Shown: positions 1 to 4,483 of the stretch, in pieces | How the letters are laid out: each line of letters begins with the position of its first letter | How positions within the stretch are numbered: the stretch's first letter is position 1 | Source of the DNA: Nitrospinota bacterium | GTDB taxonomy: Bacteria; Nitrospinota; Nitrospinia; UBA9942 | Direction of reading: 5' to 3' | DNA: 6,885 nucleotides | NCBI GenBank assembly: GCA_016200365.1 | Contig: JACQEW010000231.1 | Coordinates: 1 to 6,885, forward strand | Notes under the pieces: model-generated | Told to the model about the DNA's origin: nothing | Seen by the model: only the letters and a program-made list of their open reading frames with translations | Databases searched by the model: none | Translations under genes and position numbers: made by a program

Positions 1-102
1 ATGGAAGATTATGATGAGAAATGGGATAAGGAATATGCTAATTTAAAAAACATTTACGAAAATAAATTAGTTGGACTTGCAAGTTTATGGGGAATGCCTT
101 AG
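1..102 (+). CDS. Unrecognised short reading frame at the left edge, possibly the 3' end of a larger gene
   Basis: The frame is open from the first base (which happens to be ATG) to a TAG at 100-102 and would give 33 residues. The product begins MEDYDEKWDKEY and ends GLASLWGMP, so it is acidic and helix-like at first and hydrophobic at the end. I do not recognise a family. The window starts at its first base, so I cannot see a ribosome binding site or whether the frame continues to the left. It could be the tail of a longer gene or a complete small gene. It is the only plausible plus-strand gene and it converges on the antiporter gene. The two are separated by a long inverted repeat at 165-313. 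Confidence 0.35.
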   Translation: MEDYDEKWDKEYANLKNIYENKLVGLASLWGMP

Positions 103-164
103 TAGTTACGACTATTTCTTTTATAAAATTTGGTTCATTCGTAAAAAAGTTGAAAACCGTAAAA

Positions 165-313
165 TAACCACAGAGACACGGAGACACAGAGATAAATTAA
201 AATTAAGAAAAAATCTTTAAAAGAGAAAGATCAATAAATTCAATCTATTATAAGCCTGAAGTAAAACTCATTATTGTTTCATTCTTCTCTGTGCCTCTGT
301 GCCTCTGTGGTTA
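165..313. repeat. Long inverted repeat of 'cacagagacac' type between convergent genes
   Basis: A 28-base arm at 165-192 (taaccacagagacacggaga...) is the reverse complement of 286-313 (...gcctctgtggtta) at 25 of 28 positions. The 93-base spacer is AT-rich and has no gene. Each arm is itself built of tandem near-copies of CACAGAGA. Repeats of this style are widespread in intergenic DNA of uncultivated Nitrospirota, anammox and deltaproteobacterial genomes, as I recall. Its place between convergent reading frames would let the folded RNA act as a bidirectional transcription end, but neither arm is followed by a clear T run. The rest of 103-355 holds no other feature that I can see. Confidence 0.75.
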
Positions 314-355
314 AATATCTATTTCAACTAAAATACGAAAGACCCAAAAGTTCTG

Positions 356-1510
356 CTATTTTTCCTCGCCATCGAGGTCAACTATATCTTCCGAATGGAC
401 AGGCATAAACCATTTCTGGGCTATAAATGTTGGGATTACCGCACTTGCTACAACTACCCCAATCAGAACAGAATACTGCACCTGATTTATAAAACCTGAA
501 TTTAAGCCGAATACGCTTGCTATCGTTCCAAAGGTTAATCCGGTACTCATTAACAGGGTAGTATACATGCTCCCATGCGGAATATACTTTTTTGCAAGAA
601 AATAAACACCGATAAATTTGGTAATGATTTTTATCGCAAAGAGGATGCCAAACAAACCGATAGCAGAAACAATCAGGGATAATGAAATCTTCAATCCTCC
701 AACGATAAAAAACATGGGGGTAATAATTGCATAGGCAACGGTTCGGAGCCTATTCCTTACCACCCTTGTCTCCGATGTCTCGGTAAAATGCCTTGACATC
801 AATAATCCCAATACAAAAGCCGGCAATACCGCATGCCCCTCGCCTAAATTTGCAAAATACATAAAAATGAGCAGGAGCAAGAATATATATTTAATTTCAG
901 GCTCGATCACCTTATTTTTCAGCCCCGGATTATCAAAGACATAATGGGAAAATCTTACTGCAAGAAATATTATAAGGATAGAAACCACAATGAAGATAAC
1001 CGTATAGAGTGTAGGCTTGATAAACATGATACTCATTGCAAGGGCAACTCCCATATCTGTTACAAAAGTAGATGCCATAATCAATTTGCCAATCTCCGTT
1101 TTAGATAAATTGGTTTCTACCAGAACAGAATATACAACCGCAAGGGATGTTGTAGACAGGGCAGTGCCTGCAATCAGAGATGCCTGCAAGCTCCAGCCAG
1201 TAATATAATAGGCATAAAGAAAAACCCCGATAAAGGGAATCAAAAAGGAGAATGTTCCAATTGAAAAGCTCTCTTTAAATTTTTCCTTCATCAGTCTTGT
1301 ATCAATCTCGGTCCCTGCCAGAAAGGTCAAGACAATACCGCCAAAACTCGATAGATAGAGCATCCAATCCTCGGGCTCGAGACCAAGACCTCCGGCAATT
1401 GCCCCAATAAGAATTTCGATAATGGCTACGGATAACCCAAACCTCAAAGAAACAAGACTCGAGACAAAAACCAATAATCCTACAACCAATGGAATAAAAT
1501 CCGCCTTCAC
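356..1510 (-). CDS. Cation/proton antiporter, CPA2 (Na+/H+ exchanger) family
   Basis: This is an integral membrane exchanger that would swap Na+ or K+ for H+ across the inner membrane. From the GTG at 1510 it has 384 residues, close to the usual length of the membrane domain, with about twelve hydrophobic segments. The family core is visible: GTALSTTSLAVVYSVL (115-130), ASTFVTDMG (146-154) with the ion-binding Asp152 preceded by Thr, GHAVLPAFVLGLL (225-237), PMFFIVGGLKI (265-275), then Lys294 and Lys298 in the following helix, and STGLTFGTIASVFG (322-335). There is no C-terminal RCK or TrkA domain; the protein ends in a short acidic tail. The frame stays open to 1609, but only with a TTG start that lies inside a structured leader and terminator. 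GTG at 1510 has AAGGAGG five bases upstream and is clearly better. It has its own promoter and a probable riboswitch, so it is regulated apart from the oxidase operon. The transported ion cannot be told from sequence; the leader suggests Na+. Confidence 0.9.
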   Translation of the reverse strand: MKADFIPLVVGLLVFVSSLVSLRFGLSVAIIEILIGAIAGGLGLEPEDWMLYLSSFGGIVLTFLAGTEIDTRLMKEKFKESFSIGTFSFLIPFIGVFLYAYYITGWSLQASLIAGTALSTTSLAVVYSVLVETNLSKTEIGKLIMASTFVTDMGVALAMSIMFIKPTLYTVIFIVVSILIIFLAVRFSHYVFDNPGLKNKVIEPEIKYIFLLLLIFMYFANLGEGHAVLPAFVLGLLMSRHFTETSETRVVRNRLRTVAYAIITPMFFIVGGLKISLSLIVSAIGLFGILFAIKIITKFIGVYFLAKKYIPHGSMYTTLLMSTGLTFGTIASVFGLNSGFINQVQYSVLIGVVVASAVIPTFIAQKWFMPVHSEDIVDLDGEEK

Positions 1511-1532
1511 GGCAGCCTCCTTATTTCCGGGC

Positions 1533-1573
1533 AAAAAAAAACTCCTACCCTCTGTATTAAAAGAGTAGGAGTT
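1533..1573 (-). terminator. Intrinsic terminator (attenuator) in the antiporter leader
   Basis: On the minus strand AACTCCTAC (1573-1565) pairs perfectly with GTAGGAGTT (1548-1540). The pairing runs into nine T residues (1541-1533). This is a textbook rho-independent terminator, but it lies upstream of the antiporter start codon. It must therefore be avoided for the gene to be expressed. Its 5' arm begins with AACTCC, which can instead pair with the loop at 1614-1609, so the terminator is one side of a switch. Confidence 0.85.
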
Positions 1574-1626
1574 ATCAGCCCCTGAATCAGCAGGGACAAT
1601 TAATGGCAAACTCCATTGCCCAAGTG
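1568..1626 (-). promoter_or_regulatory. Probable ON riboswitch aptamer, candidate Na+-I (DUF1646 motif) class
   Basis: The RNA starts just after the predicted transcription start. Stem 1 is GGCAA (1620-1616) with TTGCC (1609-1605) and loop TGGAGT. Stem 2 is GTCCCTG (1597-1591) with CAGGGGC (1584-1578), seven pairs including one G-U, and loop CTGATT. The loop bases GGAGT(T) of stem 1 are complementary to AACTCC at 1573-1568, giving a pseudoknot. The same AACTCC is the 5' arm of the terminator, so pseudoknot and terminator exclude each other. Ligand binding would thus turn the gene on. An alternative pairing AATGG/CCATT (1617-1613 with 1606-1602) is possible. Known families: the Na+-I riboswitch (DUF1646 RNA) controls Na+ exporters and is a compact pseudoknotted RNA. 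The class assignment is from memory of its general form and the gene context, not from a covariance search. Confidence 0.55.
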
Positions 1627-1632
1627 ATGATA

Positions 1633-1661
1633 ACTATAGCACTCAACTGCCGTAAGGGCAA
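1633..1661 (-). promoter_or_regulatory. Sigma-70 type promoter of the antiporter gene
   Basis: On the minus strand TTGCCC (1661-1656) matches the -35 box at four of six positions. It is followed after exactly 17 bases by TATAGT (1638-1633), a five of six match to the -10 box. Transcription should start near 1627-1625, directly ahead of the first stem of the leader RNA. This gives a 5' leader of about 116 bases before the GTG at 1510. Confidence 0.65.
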
Positions 1662-1683
1662 GACTTGTTTTCCTCATATTAAC

Positions 1684-1710
1684 CGGGGTGCGTCTCTATA
1701 ACGCACCCCG
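1684..1710 (-). terminator. Strong GC hairpin after the lipoprotein gene, likely end of the oxidase operon
   Basis: CGGGGTGCGT (1684-1693) and ACGCACCCCG (1701-1710) form a perfect ten-pair stem with a seven-base loop. It lies 19 bases after the lipoprotein stop codon and before the antiporter promoter, where an operon end is expected. No T run follows on the minus strand, so it is not a canonical intrinsic terminator. It may instead stabilise the 3' end of the message or help a rho-dependent stop. Confidence 0.5.
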
Positions 1711-1729
1711 CCACTGTAATATAAAAAGC

Positions 1730-2020
1730 TTAATGACCCGCTGGATGCTGGTGTTCTGCGGCAGGTGCGGACTGTCCGGCTGATGCCTGCTGTTCACCAG
1801 CAGGCGCCGCTTGCTCTGCTGCAGGTGCTGACTGCTCTGCTGCCGGTGCCGCTTGCCCTGCTGCAGGTGCTGGCTGCTCTGCTGCCGGCTGGGGCGCTGC
1901 CGGCGCTGTTTTTGCCTCCGGTGCCTTTGGAGGTTTATTTACCTGCTGCTTGCAGCCTGCGCTTATAAACAGCGCAGATACAAAAAACGCTACACTACCA
2001 AGCACAATAAATCTTCTCAT
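1730..2020 (-). CDS. Small Ala/Pro-rich heptad-repeat lipoprotein with a His-containing tail
   Basis: A 96-residue protein with no family that I recognise. Residues 1-22 form a signal peptide (MRRF, then a hydrophobic stretch), ending in ISAGC with Cys23 as the probable lipid-modified residue. Serine at -3 makes the lipobox slightly unusual. The mature part starts KQQVNKPPKAPEAK and then runs through tandem seven-residue units of the form APAAEQ(S/A/P), with variants APAAGQA, APAGEQQ and a shortened ASAGQS. It ends HQHPAGH. Such a chain should be extended and unstructured, anchored to a membrane and reaching into the periplasm. The DNA of the repeat is a GC-rich 21-base tandem array that could vary in copy number. 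The start is supported by GGAGGG seven bases upstream. It follows the SCO gene by 44 bases. A role in copper handling or envelope tethering is only inferred from position and the terminal histidines. Confidence 0.75.
   Translation of the reverse strand: MRRFIVLGSVAFFVSALFISAGCKQQVNKPPKAPEAKTAPAAPQPAAEQPAPAAGQAAPAAEQSAPAAEQAAPAGEQQASAGQSAPAAEHQHPAGH
1757..1905. repeat. 21-base tandem repeat array inside the lipoprotein gene
   Basis: About seven imperfect copies of a 21-base unit (plus-strand core gctgctctgctgcaggtgct and variants) encode the APAAEQx heptads. One copy is shortened by a codon. The unit length is a multiple of three, so copy-number change would keep the frame. The edges are approximate. 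Confidence 0.6.
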
Positions 2021-2064
2021 TGTTTTCCCTCCTTTCCATTTAAAATTTTGGGTCTTCGCATAAA

Positions 2065-3126
2065 TCAGTTGCGGATGTTCACGGATAAATTCTTCTGATT
2101 AAGGGATGTTATCCGTATCCATCCACGGCTTAAAATATTATAGCATCTCATCCATAATGAGTATATCAAATTTCTTGTAAAGAAAATTAAAGTTCCCATA
2201 ATTAATATAAATTGAATACCTAATACAAGTATAAGATTATAGTCTATTCTATATTTTTTAGTAGCAGGGTCATAGACAGAGCAGAGGAGCTTCAGCTTAT
2301 CAAAGAGCTGGCTGAATTTTGTCTGCCCTTTTTTACCAGCCCATATCTCCTCCAGGGGGGAAATAATCTTTTCAGGCTCAAATTCCATGCCGTATACATG
2401 GGTATGCACATTGCCCTTTATATCCAGGAGGGTTACTATATTAAGATGCTCAAAGCTGTTCCCCTTCTTTTTATAATAAAATCCGAATTCCTTCGTCATT
2501 TTCTCGATTGTCTCTTTATCCGATGTCGCAAACCGCCACTGGTTAAAATCGGCGACAAAACCCTCCCCATAATTTTTCAAACTTAAAGCCGTATCATTCT
2601 CAATATCAAATCCTATTGTAAGCACATTGAATTTTTTCCCATACCGCTCATTTGCCTTTTTAACTGCTTCTGACAGATTGGATGTAATCGTCGGGCATAT
2701 ATGGGGACACCCTGTATAAATAAAGCTCACGATTAACGGACTGCCTGTCAATTCATCCAATTGAAATCTCCTGCCGTCCTGATCCATCAAGGTATGGCTG
2801 CTCACCTTCCTGCCGATCGAGTCGTTAGCCATCTTTAACGCCTTCAACTCATAGAGCTTATTGAAACCGGATTCAAAAAAAGAGGCGTTGGCAGTGGAGA
2901 TAACTACGAGGGAAAAGAGCAAAAGGAAGAAAGCAAAGACCTGAACACGAATGACTCGAATGGACAAATTACACGAAAATAAGAAGCAAGAAGTAAGATA
3001 CAAAAAACAAGAAGCAAGAGAAAAATCTTGCCTCCTCCATCTGACTTCTTGCTTCTTGCATCTTGCCTCTATTTGTGGCATTAGTATGTTCGTGTAATTC
3101 GTGTTCACCCCGTTAGATAATAGCAT
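2065..3126 (-). CDS. senC: SCO1/SenC family copper chaperone for oxidase assembly (start uncertain)
   Basis: A thioredoxin-fold periplasmic protein that delivers copper to, or reduces, the CuA site of heme-copper enzymes. With the 353-residue numbering from ATG at 3126, the core is about 105-265. It holds IYTGCPHICPTITSN with Cys140 and Cys144 (CxxxC) and the copper-ligand His227 in FEHLNIVTLLD. A signal peptide lies at about 60-81 and ends with a cleavable ANA-S. After the domain, the LLCSVYDPATKKY element leads to a C-terminal membrane helix (about 297-325), as in the membrane-anchored SCO subgroup. The first ~58 residues and the last ~18 are encoded by intergenic repeat DNA (2944-3105 and 2072-2127), so they are probably not family sequence. 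No start has a good ribosome binding site. TTG at 2967 would give a normal secreted precursor beginning just before the signal peptide, whereas ATG at 3126 gives the longest form. The gene lies between ctaB and the lipoprotein gene, as expected for an oxidase assembly factor. Confidence 0.85.
   Translation of the reverse strand: MLLSNGVNTNYTNILMPQIEARCKKQEVRWRRQDFSLASCFLYLTSCFLFSCNLSIRVIRVQVFAFFLLLFSLVVISTANASFFESGFNKLYELKALKMANDSIGRKVSSHTLMDQDGRRFQLDELTGSPLIVSFIYTGCPHICPTITSNLSEAVKKANERYGKKFNVLTIGFDIENDTALSLKNYGEGFVADFNQWRFATSDKETIEKMTKEFGFYYKKKGNSFEHLNIVTLLDIKGNVHTHVYGMEFEPEKIISPLEEIWAGKKGQTKFSQLFDKLKLLCSVYDPATKKYRIDYNLILVLGIQFILIMGTLIFFTRNLIYSLWMRCYNILSRGWIRITSLNQKNLSVNIRN
2072..2127. repeat. 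Inverted repeat overlapping the 3' end of the SCO gene
   Basis: ACGGATAA (2081-2088) is the exact reverse complement of TTATCCGT (2109-2116). The similarity continues outward: CGGATG at 2072-2077 faces CATCCACG at 2120-2127, with small length differences. It encodes the last SCO residues (WIRITSLNQKNLSVNIRN) after the membrane helix. This suggests the element joined the gene end and supplied a new stop codon. Confidence 0.6.
2944..3105. repeat. Nested inverted repeat covering the SCO gene start
   Basis: Three pairs of arms are nested. AACACGAAT (2944-2952) faces ATTCGTGTT (3097-3105). AATTACACGAA (2967-2977) faces TTCGTGTAATT (3089-3099), eleven perfect pairs. AAGAAGCAAGAAGT (2981-2994) faces ACTTCTTGCTTCTT (3044-3057), fourteen perfect pairs. 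Further CAAGAAGCAAGAG and CTTGCATCTTGCCTC copies fill the middle. The block has no coding character of its own, yet it is read in frame with SCO. Confidence 0.75.
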
Positions 3127-3170
3127 ATAAACAGATTTATCTTCTTTATATAGGCAAATATCTAACGGGG
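3108..3170. repeat. 12-bp perfect inverted repeat in the ctaB-SCO gap
   Basis: CCCCGTTAGATA (3108-3119) and TATCTAACGGGG (3159-3170) are perfect reverse complements with a 39-base AT-rich loop. The right arm ends one base before the ctaB stop codon (TGA at 3174-3172), and the loop contains the ATG at 3126. In RNA this stem would bury the region around that ATG. No T run follows the stem on the minus strand, so it is not an obvious terminator. Confidence 0.7.
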
Positions 3171-3171
3171 T

Positions 3172-4035
3172 TCAAATACTGGCATCCATTAATATGGCGG
3201 CGAGGATAAAGGACATATAGACCATTGAAGCCTTAAAATTCTTCCATGCCACCTCTTTGACCGGATTATAAATCATCTCTATATTTCTGGCAAGAAAATA
3301 CACACCTGAAATAACGGCAATCGTCAGATATAAAACACCGAGGTGACCGAACCAATACGGCAGTATAGATGCTATTACAAGAAGCACTGTATTAAGAAGG
3401 ACATATACCGCAGTCTTAACATTCCCTACTACAACAGGCATCATTGGAACCCCTGCCTTCTTATATTCATCCTTTCTCACAATGGCAAAACTCCAGAAAT
3501 GGGACGGTGTCCACAGGAACATGATAACGGCGATTAATACCGGGGGCAGACACAATTCAGGGGTCGCAGATGCACCCCCTGCCAGGACTGCAAAGCTGCC
3601 GGAAAGCCCGCCTATAACTATATTCCACCTGCTCCTCCTCTTGAGCCACAATGTATACACTACCACATATACAAAGGCTCCGAAGAAGAGATGAAGCGCC
3701 ACTATAAAATTAAGCGCAATAGAGGAAATTATCATAGAGGAGATGACGAGAAATAGTCCTGTCCAGAATACTGCGGATGGATTCTTTATGCTGCCTGAAG
3801 GGATGGGCCGGGTATTTGTCCTTTCCATAATCCTGTCTATATCCCTGTCAAAGAAGTGATTTAACGCCCCCGCACCTGCGGATGACAGGGTTGTAGCAAC
3901 GGCTAATATAACAAGCTTGCCAATAGAGATGCCGCCTACCATCGCTACCGCAGTAGTAACGGCGCTGAAAGCTACCAGCGCCGCTATACCGAGCTTGAAA
4001 AGGGATAGATATGTTTTTATATGAGTCATGCTCAT
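3172..4035 (-). CDS. ctaB: Protoheme IX farnesyltransferase (heme O synthase), UbiA superfamily
   Basis: An inner-membrane prenyltransferase that adds a farnesyl group to heme b to make heme O for heme-copper enzymes. It has 287 residues, normal for the family, with about nine hydrophobic segments. The first Asp-rich motif is NHFFDRDIDRIM with Asn59, Asp63 and Asp67, followed by ERTNTRPIPSG (71-81). The second conserved loop is TPSHFWSFAIVRKDEYKKAG (176-195), followed by VPMMPVV. Both are diagnostic of CtaB/CyoE rather than of UbiA or chlorophyll synthase. ATG at 4035 and ATG at 4029 are both possible starts. Only a weak AGG lies upstream of the first. It sits in the oxidase operon between the second mini-protein and SCO. 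No heme A synthase (ctaA) is seen in the window, so heme O may be the final product used here. Confidence 0.95.
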   Translation of the reverse strand: MSMTHIKTYLSLFKLGIAALVAFSAVTTAVAMVGGISIGKLVILAVATTLSSAGAGALNHFFDRDIDRIMERTNTRPIPSGSIKNPSAVFWTGLFLVISSMIISSIALNFIVALHLFFGAFVYVVVYTLWLKRRSRWNIVIGGLSGSFAVLAGGASATPELCLPPVLIAVIMFLWTPSHFWSFAIVRKDEYKKAGVPMMPVVVGNVKTAVYVLLNTVLLVIASILPYWFGHLGVLYLTIAVISGVYFLARNIEMIYNPVKEVAWKNFKASMVYMSFILAAILMDASI

Positions 4036-4047
4036 GTATAAAACCTA

Positions 4048-4241
4048 TTTAGCCACAGACTTTCACAGACTTCTTGTTACCACGCTCTGCGTGGTAACAC
4101 ATTCCCACGCGGAGCGTAGGAACGAGAGTGTAAATATACTCATTGTCTCATTGTTTCATGGTTTCATTGTTATTTAACAATGTAACAATGAAGCAATGGA
4201 GCAATTAAACAATTTTAAGTCCGTGTCTGTCCGTGGCTAAA
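4048..4241. repeat. Composite block of nested inverted repeats between the mini-protein gene and ctaB
   Basis: The outer arms are 4048-4072 (tttagccacagac...) and 4217-4241 (...ccgtggctaaa), matching at 20 of 25 positions. Inside are separate hairpins. GTTACCACGC (4076-4085) and GCGTGGTAAC (4089-4098) pair perfectly over ten bases with a three-base loop. TTCCCACGC (4102-4110) pairs with GCGTAGGAA (4114-4122) at eight of nine positions. CATTGTTA (4165-4172) and TAACAATG (4175-4182) pair perfectly within a longer run of CATTGTTTCA / CAATGAAGCAATGGAG copies. I see no gene in 4036-4252. The block looks like several unrelated intergenic repeat types inserted one inside another. Confidence 0.75.
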
Positions 4242-4252
4242 AATATTTTCTG

Positions 4253-4390
4253 CTAATTCCCCGTTCCGACATGCCATACACCCGAAAGATATTTCCAGTT
4301 AAGGAAGTAAAGTAAGACCATCGTTGCAAAAAATATCCAGATCAATACAAATGAGCCAGGTGCATGATTTTCGTTTTCATTTCCTGCCAT
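4253..4390 (-). CDS. 45-residue single-helix membrane mini-protein, probable oxidase accessory subunit
   Basis: The frame runs from ATG at 4390 to TAG at 4255-4253. The ribosome binding site is excellent: AAGGAGGTGAT ends three bases before the ATG. The product starts MAGNENENHAPG, has one hydrophobic helix at about residues 13-30 (SFVLIWIFFATMVLLYFL), then NWKYLSGVWHVGTGN. It follows subunit I by 93 bases. Small one-helix subunits (for example subunit IIa of ba3 oxidases, or CcoQ in cbb3 enzymes) often go with heme-copper enzymes, and a small open reading frame also ends the norSY-senC-orf1 cluster as I recall it. I cannot show that this protein is homologous to any of them. The gene is real on the basis of its ribosome site, membrane helix and position. 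Confidence 0.75.
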   Translation of the reverse strand: MAGNENENHAPGSFVLIWIFFATMVLLYFLNWKYLSGVWHVGTGN

Positions 4391-4410
4391 ATTATCACCT
4401 CCTTCTTTCC

Positions 4411-4475
4411 AGTGTAAGTGCAAGTGCAAGTGAGAATTAGCTTCTTACTTACACTTACACTTTACACTTGCACTT
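4411..4475. repeat. 'aagtgcaagtg' inverted repeat between subunit I and the mini-protein gene
   Basis: AAGTGCAAGTG (4416-4426) and CACTTGCACTT (4465-4475) are perfect eleven-base reverse complements. Both arms are part of degenerate six-base repeats (AGTGTA / AGTGCA). On the plus strand the right arm runs straight into a T run (4474-4480), so it could end antisense transcripts. On the minus strand, the operon direction, the T run would be an A run ahead of the stem, so it should not stop the operon. Confidence 0.7.
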
Positions 4476-4483
4476 TTTTTATC

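Noticed and set aside
165..313. Insertion sequence or transposon end pair
   Set aside because: The 93-base interior has no coding sequence and I see no flanking target duplication, so only an intergenic inverted repeat is supported.
1684..1710. Canonical rho-independent terminator
   Set aside because: The stem is perfect, but no T run follows on the minus strand (GGTTAATATGAGG). It is kept only as a likely operon-end hairpin.
4411..4480. Intrinsic terminator of the oxidase operon after subunit I
   Set aside because: The T run follows the stem on the plus strand only. On the coding strand it is an A run before the stem, so it would not end operon transcription.
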